Positions 37,431 through 47,181 of a stretch of DNA of 64,000 nucleotides are shown piece after piece. Position 1 is the stretch's first letter; every line of letters starts with the position of its first letter. The notes below the pieces were generated by a model. The model did not search any database. It was not told where the DNA came from and saw nothing but the letters and a program-made list of their open reading frames with translations. Origin of the DNA: Bacillus taeanensis. Its GTDB lineage: Bacteria; Bacillota; Bacilli; Bacillales; UBA6769. The stretch lies in contig NZ_QOCW01000008.1 of NCBI RefSeq assembly GCF_003318295.1, positions 62,001-126,000 of the forward strand, written 5' to 3'. The position numbers were made by a program, and so were the translations under genes.

Positions 37431-37958
37431 TTGATTATTTCCGGACACATTGAAGCGTTACCCTCTCATACAGAATCAGCAGATACCGAGCGGCTTCATC
37501 ACTTATTAAAAATCTATATGCAGCGTTTAGGCTTTTTAACAAGTTTTCGCGAAAATTTAAATCATGATAAAAAAATTGACGATATTTCATTAGGCGATGA
37601 ATCAGCATTAAGACGTTTAAAAAAAGCTGCCGCTAGAAGTGATCGGGTTTTATTGTTCTACGCAAAGTGGACAAAAGCGACGATGTTTCAGCATGTTATT
37701 TGTCATCCGAATGATGAAGGAGTGTATTTACCATTTCCATTCGATGAACCTTTTTATATTGAGTTGGACAATAAAAAGGTTTGGATCGGTTCTTCACCTC
37801 GTTTATTAGAAGAACTAAAATGGCTTCAGCAAACAATTGAAAATAACCAACCTAGTGAAGTTATAGAATATTGGAAAAACCTCCGCATTGTCGCTGAAAA
37901 AAGCATTCATCATACATCACCACTTCTTTTTAAAAAGGTAACTGAAACAAACACTTAA
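37431..37958 (+). CDS. Hypothetical protein, 175 aa
   Basis: Start TTG 37431, with AAGGAG 8 nt upstream. It has a helical N-terminus (ADTERLHHLLKIYMQRLGFL) and a mixed C-terminal region (RVLLFYAKWTKATMFQHVIC, then PFDEPFYIELDNKKVWIG). No membrane segment or known motif. Function unknown. Confidence 0.65.
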   Translation: MIISGHIEALPSHTESADTERLHHLLKIYMQRLGFLTSFRENLNHDKKIDDISLGDESALRRLKKAAARSDRVLLFYAKWTKATMFQHVICHPNDEGVYLPFPFDEPFYIELDNKKVWIGSSPRLLEELKWLQQTIENNQPSEVIEYWKNLRIVAEKSIHHTSPLLFKKVTETNT

Positions 37959-38305
37959 TCCTCAACTCAATATTGCCGCGGTTGAAACAACAAGACTACT
38001 TCAACCGCTTAACTTTACCGCCAAGCAGTTTTACACAAGCTTCATTAATAAAAACTAACCTCAAATCGAATCATAAAAAACAATATGAATCCCCCTTTCC
38101 ATAAAGGGCTTCCCCACAATTTTACGCTATACATTTTTTACTAAAAATAATGTTAGTATACTCATTAATCGGCTCGCGCTGAAAAAGTTTTTTTAAAAAA
38201 CCGTCTCAAAAAAACAGCCCAACTTGGTGCTGGACTGTTTCTTTTAAGTCATATACAATTAAATATACCTTTTAAACTGATATCTTCTCTCATGTTTTAT
38301 CTAAA
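37959..38305. other. Intergenic region with two hairpins
   Basis: GCGGTTGAA / TTCAACCGC at 37978-38008 probably ends the preceding gene. A second stem AAAACAGCCCA / TGGACTGTTTC at 38209-38245 has a T-run on the minus strand and ends the SDR gene. Nothing else is seen. Confidence 0.65.
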
Positions 38306-39016
38306 TTACTTTACTACAGCCTTTTCTTCATCCTCTATCTCTTCTAAGTATACCGGTCTTTTCTTTGACGGCATGTTAGATTTAATAAATGCTGCAAGCT
38401 TGCCAGCAGCATAGGTCGGATCATCACCAAATGACTGAAGCTCTGTTTTCATTACCCCTGGATTAAACACATGAGCAGCAATGCTGTTTTTATATTCTTC
38501 ATCATCTACCGAATAAGTTAATGATTCAACAGCCGCCTTACTTGCACTGTAGGCACCAAAACCGGCCGCCCCTTCTCTTGCTAAACCAGACGTAATATTG
38601 ATAATTTTACCTGACTTTTGTTCCCTCATAATCGAAAGCGATTCTCTCATCATTAGAAAGACGCTTGTTACATTATTATCAATGTGAAAGTTCCATGTAT
38701 CGAGCGACATATCGACAGCATCATATTGTTGAAAAACAGCCGCATTGTTAATTAACACATCAATCCGACCAAACTTCTCTAATACAGCTTGAATAAACAT
38801 TTTTACCTCTGATTCAACAGAGACATCTGCCGTAACCGCAAGCACTTCTCCTTGACCTGAAGCTGAAATGATTTCTTCAACAGCTGCAAGCTTATGTGTA
38901 CGGCGTCCGCAGATCGCTACTTTTGCTCCTGCTTTTGCAAGTACAATCGCCGTTTCCTTACCAAGTCCGCTTCCAGCACCAGTTACAATTACCACTTTAT
39001 TTTGAAGATCAACCAC
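38306..39016 (-). CDS. Short-chain dehydrogenase/reductase
   Basis: 236 aa, classical SDR. The cofactor motif is VIVTGAGSGLGKETA (residues 9-23), then VLINNAAVF (N-N-A-x), the catalytic Ser in IINITSG and the YSASK pair (Y-x-x-x-K, about residue 153). It stops 15-20 residues short of many SDRs but the frame is intact. GGAG lies upstream of the ATG. The substrate is unknown. Confidence 0.9.
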   Translation of the reverse strand: MVDLQNKVVIVTGAGSGLGKETAIVLAKAGAKVAICGRRTHKLAAVEEIISASGQGEVLAVTADVSVESEVKMFIQAVLEKFGRIDVLINNAAVFQQYDAVDMSLDTWNFHIDNNVTSVFLMMRESLSIMREQKSGKIINITSGLAREGAAGFGAYSASKAAVESLTYSVDDEEYKNSIAAHVFNPGVMKTELQSFGDDPTYAAGKLAAFIKSNMPSKKRPVYLEEIEDEEKAVVK

Positions 39017-39318
39017 TGGTCAAAACTCCTTTCACAATTTTAATAATTCCTATATGTTTACTATGATATTGTCCAGCCGCCCATTTGTCAATAAAATATT
39101 CTAATTAAATGTTTTTTTGTAAATTTTCAGAAAATTACCTTAACAAATTGAAGTGATTAGAGGATAATAGAATTAACAGCATAAATCGGAACAAAAGCCT
39201 ACACCATTGAAAATATGGCGCCGCAATGTTTTAATTGCTTCATAAGTACATACATAATAAGCTGCCAACTTCATTCTCCATTCGATTTTATGCAAGTAAA
39301 ATTTAGGGGGCATGCGTT
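39017..39318. other. Intergenic region
   Basis: About 300 nt between the divergent SDR and 36-aa genes. No gene or strong structure is seen; it should hold both promoters. Confidence 0.5.
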
Positions 39319-39429
39319 ATGAGCAATCACTGGGAAACACCAAAGCAAAAAGAACGACTGCTTAAAGTGATTTTTGGGATTGTGATGGTAGTAATTAGTG
39401 CGGCGGCGGCGTATTTTATGAACAGCTGA
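39319..39429 (+). CDS. Single-helix membrane microprotein, 36 aa
   Basis: MSNHWETPKQKERLLKVIFG, then a hydrophobic helix with a run of alanines ending YFMNS. GGGGG lies 8 nt upstream of the ATG. A clear terminator follows. The charged head and one transmembrane helix suggest a type of small membrane regulator; no family is recognised. Confidence 0.65.
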   Translation: MSNHWETPKQKERLLKVIFGIVMVVISAAAAYFMNS

Positions 39430-39451
39430 TTCTTTTAATAGTGTGACAGTT

Positions 39452-39501
39452 AGTAAACAACCCCATTCTCTTCTTTATAAGAGGACAGGGTTGTTTACTT
39501 C
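39452..39501 (+). terminator. Terminator of the 36-aa gene
   Basis: Stem AGTAAACAACCC / GGGTTGTTTACT with internal pairing. Confidence 0.85.
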
Positions 39502-39539
39502 TTGTTAATTATTGACTATGATAGGGTCTCTATTTTATA

Positions 39540-39578
39540 AAAAAAGAAATCTTCCTAAACTTGAAAGATTCCCTTTTT
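39540..39578 (-). terminator. Terminator of the PAS histidine kinase gene
   Basis: Stem GAAATCTT...AAGATTC with T-run on the minus strand, 11 nt after the kinase stop. Confidence 0.65.
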
Positions 39579-39588
39579 ACACCGTTCG

Positions 39589-41241
39589 TTATAAATTAAA
39601 TTCTCCCCCAACAGGAAGGGTTACTTCAACAACTGTTCCTTTGTTCTCTTCACTCATAATCTCAATATTCCCTTGATGTTCTTCAACAATTTTATAACTA
39701 ACCATCAAGCCTAATCCTGTCCCTTTTTCTTTTGTTGTATAAAACGGCTCTCCAAGTTTTTTGATAAGCTTTTTAGGAATGCCACAGCCGTTATCACAAA
39801 AACTAACTAATATTTGATCCTCTAACAATTTAACCTTTACATCAATTTTACCGCCATGCGGTACAGCTTCAATAGCATTTTTCAATAAATTAATAAATAC
39901 TTGTTTTATTTGATTTTCTTCACACTTAATATGCGGAAGATCAGTTTCAAATTCTGTTGAAATGTCGATGCTTTTTACAATTGCAATTGTTTTTAACAAT
40001 GTAATAACATCCATTAAAAGCAAGTTTATATTTTTTTCTTGGTAGGAAACTGCCTGAGGCTTTGATAACACCATAAATTCACTAACAATAAAATTAATAC
40101 GATCGATCTCTGATAACATAATCTCAAAATATCGCTTGTTTTCACTGCTTTCAGCTTGAAATAACTGCAGAAACCCTTTTAACGATGTAAGTGGATTTCG
40201 AATTTCATGCGCCACAGCGGAAGCTAATTCACCGACAACCGAAAGCTTATCAGATTTTCTTATAACCTCTTCATTTTTCTTTAAATCGGTAATATCTCTA
40301 GCAATCACAAAAATTCCTTCGAGTTTATTATTAATAATAATAGGGACATCTTTCACACTTAATGTAACGTAATGTCCCTCTTTATGAATGATTCTCAATT
40401 CTGTCGTTAATGACTCAGCTTGAATCGCCTGCTTAAAATGACTCAACACTTTATTTAAATCTTCTTTCACAACAAAATCTCGAAATGCTTTACCAATAAC
40501 CTCGTCTTTATCAAACCCTATCAGTCTTTCAGCTGCTTCATTCATAGATTGCACATAACCATACAAATCAAGCGTACATACAGCATCAGCATTGTTTTCA
40601 AACAATGAACGATAGAGCTGTTCATTTTCTGCTAGACGTTTCTCTACTTTCTTTCGATCTGTAATATCTCGTCCAATGACAACAAGACCTTTTCGTTCTC
40701 CATTGGAATGAAAAAGCGGAACTTTTATCGTATCAAAAATCTTTTCCTCTCCATCTGGCTGAGGAATAATTTCTTCACAGCGGATCATTTTATTTTCTAT
40801 CCACACTTCTTTATCGGATTCTTCACAATACAATAATGCCTCTCGATAAAAATCTGTATAATTCGCTAATTCAGAGTCCTTTTTCCCTTTAAAAGGAACT
40901 CCTTTAATATCAAACAACTCTAGTGCAAACTTATTTGCTTTAATCCATCTGCCATGTTTATCTTTGAAATTCACAAAGTCAGGCATTGCATCAATTAATG
41001 TATGAAGCTGATGTTCACTATCTTCAATCCCTTTAAAATTCTTTAAAATCAATCTATATAATAGAAAGGCATTTGCAATTACAAAAAGGCTGCCTTTTCC
41101 AATATTAATCCAAACGTTATTCATTAAGCCGAACTTATCTAACAGTCCATCTGTTAAAAAAATCCAAATAAGACTTATTACAATATATATTAAAGCAATT
41201 TTCAATGAAACAGTTTTACTTGAACGAATTTTCCTCTTCAT
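39589..41241 (-). CDS. Membrane PAS sensor histidine kinase, sporulation-kinase type
   Basis: 550 aa. Two N-terminal membrane helices (about residues 13-33 and 48-66), two PAS domains (about 75-200 and 205-325), then the HisKA phosphorylation site VAHEIRNPLTSLKGFLQLF (about 342) and an ATPase with N-box LLKNAIEAVPHGG, DNGCGIPKK and TKEKGTGLGLMVSYKI. The HEIRNPLTSLKGF H-box is that of Bacillus phosphorelay kinases (KinA-KinE). No response regulator is nearby, as expected for an orphan kinase that phosphorylates Spo0F. Start at ATG 41241 after GGGAG. Confidence 0.9.
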   Translation of the reverse strand: MKRKIRSSKTVSLKIALIYIVISLIWIFLTDGLLDKFGLMNNVWINIGKGSLFVIANAFLLYRLILKNFKGIEDSEHQLHTLIDAMPDFVNFKDKHGRWIKANKFALELFDIKGVPFKGKKDSELANYTDFYREALLYCEESDKEVWIENKMIRCEEIIPQPDGEEKIFDTIKVPLFHSNGERKGLVVIGRDITDRKKVEKRLAENEQLYRSLFENNADAVCTLDLYGYVQSMNEAAERLIGFDKDEVIGKAFRDFVVKEDLNKVLSHFKQAIQAESLTTELRIIHKEGHYVTLSVKDVPIIINNKLEGIFVIARDITDLKKNEEVIRKSDKLSVVGELASAVAHEIRNPLTSLKGFLQLFQAESSENKRYFEIMLSEIDRINFIVSEFMVLSKPQAVSYQEKNINLLLMDVITLLKTIAIVKSIDISTEFETDLPHIKCEENQIKQVFINLLKNAIEAVPHGGKIDVKVKLLEDQILVSFCDNGCGIPKKLIKKLGEPFYTTKEKGTGLGLMVSYKIVEEHQGNIEIMSEENKGTVVEVTLPVGGEFNL

Positions 41242-41369
41242 GATGTCTCCCAATCTAAGTTAGTAAATTTTGATTTTGTTTTCAAAACTAATACACTATA
41301 ACAATAATTGTAAGAGTTTATGAGTTTTTCTTCAACCTTTATTCACCTTCCTATTCTTGACATCAACAA

Positions 41370-41401
41370 AAAAAGGCTGCCAACATCTATTGTTAGCAGC
41401 T
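41370..41401 (-). terminator. Terminator of the 64-aa gene
   Basis: Stem GCTGCCAACA / TGTTAGCAGC with a long T-run on the minus strand. Confidence 0.85.
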
Positions 41402-41416
41402 CTTATTATTTAGTAT

Positions 41417-41611
41417 TCAATCTTGAAGCATTTTCAATAAATGTGATGCACGCTCTGAACCATTTTGACCGAGCTTTTTTCGAAGCATCACTTTCATATT
41501 GCTGTTCAACTTTTCAAAGATCATAAATGCCTTTACATCATTTGAAGTTATCATTCTCCTATATAATTTTGAAATGTTCTGCTCACTTTTGGGATGTGGT
41601 GGCAATTTCAA
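41417..41611 (-). CDS. Small hypothetical protein, 64 aa
   Basis: Starts at TTG 41611, 5 nt after AAAGGGG; the longer frame to 41626 would swallow that site. Basic, helical sequence (KLYRRMITSNDVKAFMIFEK, then MKVMLRKKLGQNGSERASHL). Own terminator. Not recognised. Confidence 0.6.
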   Translation of the reverse strand: MKLPPHPKSEQNISKLYRRMITSNDVKAFMIFEKLNSNMKVMLRKKLGQNGSERASHLLKMLQD

Positions 41612-41989
41612 ATGATCCCCTTTCAATTAATATGGTTTGATTTAAATAAATTTTACATTAAATTATTTGAAAATTCAAATTTATAACAAAGAAACTTTAA
41701 ACCGTGCCCTGATTCTATTTATGCACCATAACCATAAAAAATTCAACTAATTAAACCTTTTTTAAAAAACTCCCTTTATTTTTAATAAATTATAAGCCTT
41801 TCTATTATTCCATTCAATAACTACGTAAGATTTCATTCCACAAAAAGCCTTCACCTAAAATTTTTATAATCTTTTTAACGAGACGCAGATAAACCATGCT
41901 GTTGACTCCGACATAAGAAACAAGCGTAATAAATTAATAAGCCGGTACATATGATAAAAATATTTAAAAGGACTGTTTTTTAAGATAGG
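41612..41989. other. AT-rich intergenic region before the flippase gene
   Basis: No gene or clear repeat is seen in about 380 nt between divergent genes. It should hold the flippase promoter. Confidence 0.5.
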
Positions 41990-43366
41990 ATGAAGCAGCC
42001 GATGGGTGACTTAGCTTTAAAAATAAGACAATATTTAGAGAAGAAATCATTCGCTAAAAATGTAATGGTGTTAATGAGCGGTTCTTCATTAGCACAAATC
42101 ATTCTTCTAATTTCTTCCCCGTTATTAACTCGACTTTACACTCCCGCAGAGTTTGGAATATTAGCTATCTACTTATCCATCCTTTCAATTCTTTTAACGG
42201 TTTGTTCATTGCAATATGAAATGACTATTACCCTTCCACATGAAAATGAAGACAGCGCCAATTTAGTTGTTCTTTCTTTTCTTATCTTATTTTTCTCCTC
42301 TTCCATCTTTGGAATTGGATTATTATTGTTTAAAAATGAACTTTCCATACTTTTTTCCACTAAAGACCTTGGAAACTATTTATATTTGCTTCCAATCAGC
42401 TTACTTGGAATTGGCGGCTTTCAAATTTTAAATGGTTGAGCCATCCGAAAACAAAACTATAAAATGATTTCTCATACAAAAATTACTCAAAGCATGAGTA
42501 TGATAGTCTTTCAAATTTTAGGAGGATATCTTTTAACAGGACCTTTTCCATTATTATTAGGGGACGCACTCGGAAGAATGAGCGGAAGCAGCCGCTTTGT
42601 TTTTTCAATCTTAAAAGAAGATGCTGTAGTCTTTAAAAAAGTCAATCGCTTAAACATAAAGAAAATGGCTTTAAGATATAAAAAATTCCCCTTGTATTCA
42701 AGTTTTTCCGCCTTAATTAGGCAAGTTTCATTAGAGATTCCAGCCATATTACTTATGTTTATTTATGGACCAAGTGTAGTCGGAAGTTTTATTATTGCTC
42801 AGCGCATTTTAACGCTTCCTTTATTTTTAATCGGCATGTCTGTTGAAAATGTTTTTTTCTCAGAAGTTTCCCTTCTTCTTCATACTGCACCTAATAAAAT
42901 TAAAGAGCTGTTTTTAAAAACATTAAAACATTTTTTTATTATACTTCCAATTATGATCGGTCTTTCAATTTTTTCGCCATGGCTATTTCCAATGCTATTT
43001 GGCTCTGAATGGACGGAATCCGGTCGGTATGTCCCTTTATTAGCGAGTATGTATTTCTTTCAATTTCTTGTTACCCCTTTCTCCTCCATTGTTTACTTTT
43101 TAGAAAGACAAGATTTACAGTTTTTAAGAGAGGTGCTCCGTATTCTGTTTATTGCTATTGCCTTTACCTATATCATGTTTCAACAAGTATCTTCCCTTCA
43201 TGCTATTGCCATTATGAGTGCTGCAGGCTCTATAGGGTTTATTCTATATGGATATCTTTCATGGCTCGGCCTAATGCAATTCGAAAAACAAAAAAAATTT
43301 CAAAAGAAAAAGCCATCCTTTTTAACATTTAAAAAGAGGGTGGCTTTTTTCTATAAATGCGGTTAA
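41990..43366 (+). pseudogene. Wzx-like polysaccharide flippase interrupted by an in-frame TGA
   Basis: Two frames (to 42439 and from 42464) belong to one reading frame, split by TGA at 42437-42439. Across the stop the protein reads FQILNG-stop-AIRKQNYKMI. This is the usual MOP-fold motif where a Trp is common (L-N-x-W-x-x-R-K), so TGG to TGA by one transition is likely. The rest is intact: 12-14 predicted helices, about 458 codons, start near ATG 41990 or 42002. If TGA is not read through, only the first 150 residues are made. It is convergent with an ATP-grasp gene that has the same type of lesion. Confidence 0.85.
43310..43356 (+). terminator. Terminator within the 3' end of the flippase gene
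   Basis: Stem AAAGCCATCC...GGGTGGCTTTTTT overlapping the last codons. Confidence 0.75.
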
Positions 43367-43446
43367 TAAGATACAGTCCATAATAAAAGCTTACAGTATA
43401 CAGACAATATATTTCGCTTTTCTGCTTGATTTGCCCTCACATCATT

Positions 43447-44445
43447 TTAAAAATAGATCCAAACAATATTCTCAGTAAATAATGTCTGATTATAAGCTTT
43501 GGATGGCTTGATTAAATCTTGAAAGATGATAGAGATAAAAGAAGGATTGGTTTTATGAAGAAGGCTGCACTGTAGAGGGAATCGACCATTTACTTCAATT
43601 AAATAAAATATCTTTTTTTGATTACAAAATTTATATTCAAATTCAGCTGCCCCCACATAAGAGGTCTGCTCCATTAATTTTATGCTTTCCTCAATTAGCA
43701 TATCGTTTTTCTCTGTAATTTGTGCCGCCCCGGTTCCAAATCCTATTGGAAAACTTCTTAGCTTTTTTGATACAAATCCAACAATTATTCTGCCATTAGA
43801 ATTACGATATAAAAGAACGTTGTAAATTTTAGCTGCACTTCCTTGAATGAGTTCCTGAATTAAAAAGGGGAATTTTAGTTTATTTAAAATTTTTATTGTT
43901 TTTAGTACCTCTTCTTTCGAGCAACAAATATAAGCTTTTTTAGGTTGAATGTTTAAGTGGGAAGCAAGACTTTGTTGTATAAGCGGTTTAATAATAATAG
44001 GGTATCCATTTTCAGGTATTTCTTTATAATTTTTAAACGTTTTCGGAAGTATCACGCGAGTTTGATTTTTAATTTTTGCAAGGGTTGTTTTGTCAGTTAA
44101 CTGTTTATTTTCCAAAGAAGCTGGAATTTTATAATGAAGAATTAATTGCTCCCAATTGCTCTCAAGCAGTTGAAGATAACGATCATCATCTGTAAGTAAA
44201 ACAAGGGGAATTTTAATTAACTGGGGCAGCAGAAGTAAAATTCGTAGAAGATCATCATTTGATTTCGTTTTAAGGCTAACTGAAGCATATCTTGATGTTT
44301 GAATGTACTTCTTCCCAATCACAATACATGGAATAGATTGTTTCCCCAACTCACGGATAAGAGCCAAAGCACCGAAGCTTCCGGCAAGAATAACAGCAGC
44401 AGATCCTTGTCAATGCAATTTGTTAATGATTCTTTGAGAAAGCAC
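43447..44445 (-). pseudogene. ATP-grasp ligase interrupted by an in-frame TGA at codon 12
   Basis: The GTG at 44445 has GAGGTGG upstream and gives MLSQRIINKLH, then TGA (44410-44412), then QGSAAVILAGSFGALALI, the first strand-loop of an ATP-grasp preATP domain. A Trp at the stop is plausible. The downstream frame is intact (332 codons in all) with PIIIKPL, FLIQELIQGSA, GAAEFEYKF and LIEVNGRFPLQ, the usual ATP/Mg residues. It resembles carboxylate-amine ligases found beside surface-polymer genes. The ATG at 44367 could start a version lacking 26 residues, but has no ribosome site. Confidence 0.8.
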
Positions 44446-44599
44446 AAACCCCACCTCTTCTTTCGTTTTTTAATGAGGTTTACGAACATTTCACATAAGT
44501 TTTTATAAGTAATAAAGCAATACACTTCCATTCATTTTATATGTTTCATTTTATTTTTATATGTCTTTTACAATTTAAACATTTTTTTGTTTTTTAGTC

Positions 44600-44687
44600 T
44601 TTTTTTCATGATTCGTACATAATATAAAGTGTTGATCTTGTTATCTTTTGCGATTTGCCCCAGCGGGATATATGCTGGGGATTTTTT
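44600..44687 (+). ncRNA. Possible small RNA ending in a strong terminator
   Basis: A GC-rich hairpin CCCCAGC / GCTGGGG (44658-44680) and T-run lie on the plus strand, but no plus-strand gene ends here. A TAATAT-like -10 near 44622 is followed by about 50 nt with a pyrimidine-rich stretch before the stem. The next gene is on the other strand and overlaps the T-run. It may be a short sRNA; no family is recognised. Confidence 0.3.
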
Positions 44688-44880
44688 AACTATCAAATAA
44701 TTTAACCCCTCCGCCCATTACTTCACTTTCTATGGTTTTCATTTCCACTCCCAGATCTTTTAGAATCATTCCTGCCTTTCTGCTTCTTTTTCCTAATTGA
44801 CACCCTGAAGCATACTCTTTTCTCTTTATTCGATTTTCCGCTTTATGATTAAAATGATGAATGCATTCATTTTTAAACAT
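44686..44880 (-). CDS. Small basic hypothetical protein, 64 aa
   Basis: Starts at ATG 44880, 9 nt after GTGGAGG. Lys/Arg/His-rich first half (FKNECIHHFNHKAENRIKRK), then a less charged tail MGGGVKLFDS. No family recognised; a real gene is favoured by the ribosome site. Confidence 0.45.
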   Translation of the reverse strand: MFKNECIHHFNHKAENRIKRKEYASGCQLGKRSRKAGMILKDLGVEMKTIESEVMGGGVKLFDS

Positions 44881-45055
44881 TCTCATCAACCTCCACTTGA
44901 GTTTTACGTTTATCCTTATTTAACCGAATTGCGATCATTTTTTATAAAGCTCTGCATTTCCACTGTTATATATTTAATCTTGATAGTAAATCTATATAAT
45001 AATTACCCAAGGGCACAGCTTTTCTAACATGAAAAATTATCATTAAAGGTAAATA

Positions 45056-45100
45056 AAGAAAGAGGCAATAAACCATTAGAATGTTTTTCACCTCTTTCTT
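45056..45100 (-). terminator. Terminator of the VanW-family gene
   Basis: Stem AAGAAAGAGG / CCTCTTTCTT with T-run on the minus strand. Confidence 0.75.
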
Positions 45101-45137
45101 CTATTTTATTTCCTTTTGTTCAAGTGTAGTCGTCATT

Positions 45138-46049
45138 TTACCTTTGCAATGTCCTGTTATTTGGCAGTTTTTTTAACGCACTTGGAACTTTCCTTGACTC
45201 ATAATTAAGCACATCAGAGGAATAAATATTAATAAATACTTTCCCTTCAAAGGCTTTTGCTCGTATTAAGATCGGTTGGTTGTATTTATTTTGAAACCGA
45301 AAATCCGGACCATACCAACTTACTGTAGCATCTCGTCCAGGCGGTACATATGGAACACTTCTGCTGTGCGAATAACGCTCCACAATTTCCGCTCCGGCGC
45401 TATCAACAGCATTAAAAAGCGTTGATGACACCTGACAAATACCGCCGCCAATTCCTTGTGATAATTCTCCCTTCACAATAACAGGTGCTCGTAGATAACC
45501 ATTTTCTTTTGTTCTCTTACCAACCACTTCATTAAAAGAGAAAACCTCTCCTGGAAACACAACGTAATTGTCAATGGCCTTTGCAGCAAGAGAAATGTTA
45601 TGGGATCGATTTTTATTACGCGTATTAAAGTAAGTAACATATTGACCAATTCGTTCTTCCTTAATATGAGCTAACAGTTCGCTGTCTACCTTCGGATAAA
45701 CCGGTAATTCTGTTACTACTATGAGGGAAGGTCCCTTACTGAAAAAGTATTCATAAAACTTCTCTTTAAATGCTTGACGGTCAAGCTTATAACCTACTTG
45801 TCCCGCAATAATTTGCCCTTGGTCATCAATTTTTGCATTAATAGGCAAACGGTAAATTTTTTGATCCAACTTATCAATAAATTCGTCCAACTTGTTTACA
45901 TTAATTAATTCTGTACCCGGAAGCGATATAGTAAAATCAGTTCGATTAACCGTATCAATAGTCTTTCCCTGCTGTTTTATAGTTAAACTGTCTGGAAAAT
46001 GAACTTGTTGAAATAATAAAAACAGCAGCGCTATATATGTAATCCTCAT
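45138..46049 (-). CDS. VanW-family exported protein (YoaR-like)
   Basis: 303 aa. The N-terminus is a short hydrophobic export signal (ITYIALLFLLFQQ). A YoaR-like domain (about residues 30-130) precedes the VanW domain (about 135-280) with the signature VIVKGELSQGIGGGICQVSSTLFNA and the YVPPGRDATVSWYGPD segment. VanW proteins are linked to cell-surface or peptidoglycan processes, but the reaction is unknown. Monocistronic, with its own terminator. Confidence 0.88.
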   Translation of the reverse strand: MRITYIALLFLLFQQVHFPDSLTIKQQGKTIDTVNRTDFTISLPGTELINVNKLDEFIDKLDQKIYRLPINAKIDDQGQIIAGQVGYKLDRQAFKEKFYEYFFSKGPSLIVVTELPVYPKVDSELLAHIKEERIGQYVTYFNTRNKNRSHNISLAAKAIDNYVVFPGEVFSFNEVVGKRTKENGYLRAPVIVKGELSQGIGGGICQVSSTLFNAVDSAGAEIVERYSHSRSVPYVPPGRDATVSWYGPDFRFQNKYNQPILIRAKAFEGKVFINIYSSDVLNYESRKVPSALKKLPNNRTLQR

Positions 46050-46239
46050 GAAATGGTAACCTCCTTGCTTTAGTATGAGCAGATGATTACCATTTCATGT
46101 AAGGAAAAAATGAGGAAAGGATGATCAATTCCTTTAATGGTTTATAACTCAGGAATAAAGTTGGATTGTTTTTTCCAAAAATGCCTTGTAATCTTTACCT
46201 AACGACATTTCCCCTCAATATCCCTATGTTACTAACACT

Positions 46240-46383
46240 TTATTCTTTTTCACTTGGTAAAATTCTAACGACTAACTCTTGATAACATTCACCACAAACA
46301 AGACTATATTTTTCATTTAAACGGTTTGCTTCCCAGTATGAAACATCTCTTCCGCAGCTATCACATCTTTCTTCATAATTCAT
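46240..46383 (-). CDS. Zinc-ribbon microprotein, 47 aa
   Basis: MNYEERCDSCGRDVSYWEAN, then a second CxxC in LVCGECYQELVV. GGAGG lies 9 nt upstream of the ATG at 46383. Two CxxC pairs about 22 residues apart suggest a zinc ribbon. It lacks a recognised family. Confidence 0.6.
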   Translation of the reverse strand: MNYEERCDSCGRDVSYWEANRLNEKYSLVCGECYQELVVRILPSEKE

Positions 46384-46641
46384 TTCTTCAACCTCCTTTG
46401 AAAAAATATATTTTAAAAACCTTTAGTTTATGTTGGCAGATCTTATAAAATGTTCTCAAAAATAATCGTGGGAAGTTTTTTTACAAAAAATCCAAATTAG
46501 TAAACAAGTTATAGTATAGTAAAAGTAATCAAAATACTCCTATTTTCTCTCAAAATCAGTCTTTTGTTACCTCTTTGTTTGTGATGATTTGATAGTTGTT
46601 AAAACATTATGGTTTATCCAAAATTTAAGGAGGAAATTAAA

Positions 46642-46887
46642 ATGAAGCTAGAAAAGCATTTTGTAATATCAGAGGGATTTTATACGAATAGAGTATTTGA
46701 TTTCATTACACTTTCAAAATCTGTAACTTCAACGATTACGTTTTATAAAGATAATATGAAAGCAAATGGGAAAGACATGGTAAGAATGATGTCTCTTTTT
46801 CTAATTGTAAAAAAAGGAGATCTTATTTCAATTACTGCCGAAGGACCAAATGCTGATGCTGTATTAGAAGAAATCATAACTCTATAA
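46642..46887 (+). CDS. HPr-like protein with both phosphorylation sites replaced
   Basis: 81 aa, HPr fold by alignment: the start KLEKHFVISEGF, the helix region and the end NGKDMVRMMSLFLIVKKGD, then ITAEGPNADAVLEEI match HPr. The PTS histidine (H15 in G-I-H-A-R-P) aligns to Tyr14 and the regulatory Ser46 aligns to Asp45 (G-K-D-M-V). It therefore cannot carry PTS phosphate, and Asp45 may imitate P-Ser. AAGGAGG lies upstream of the ATG at 46642. It is not with any PTS gene. Confidence 0.75.
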   Translation: MKLEKHFVISEGFYTNRVFDFITLSKSVTSTITFYKDNMKANGKDMVRMMSLFLIVKKGDLISITAEGPNADAVLEEIITL

Positions 46888-47181
46888 CATTTGGGATATC
46901 ATTAGATTGCAAAATATCCTCTTGAAATTTCAACCTATTCTAAAGATAATCTTTATGTTTAAAATAGTATTCACTTCCACTCAATAAAATACATTATCCG
47001 CTCTTTAATATCCAAATTGCAATCGTATTCATGTAAACTTTCCCTTCTGTTTAGACGCTTTTAAACCATCTAATAAAATATTTGAAACCTCTTTGCAGGA
47101 AAATCGTATTACTCATTGAACGAGTAAACAATCATTCATCGCTTTAATTTGACGATATACCTAATAAGGGGGAATTTTCAA

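Noticed and set aside
44319-44531. 70-codon minus-strand frame before the ATP-grasp gene
   Set aside because: It is out of frame with the ATP-grasp domain; the correct frame begins at GTG 44445 with GAGGTGG upstream and contains the in-frame TGA.
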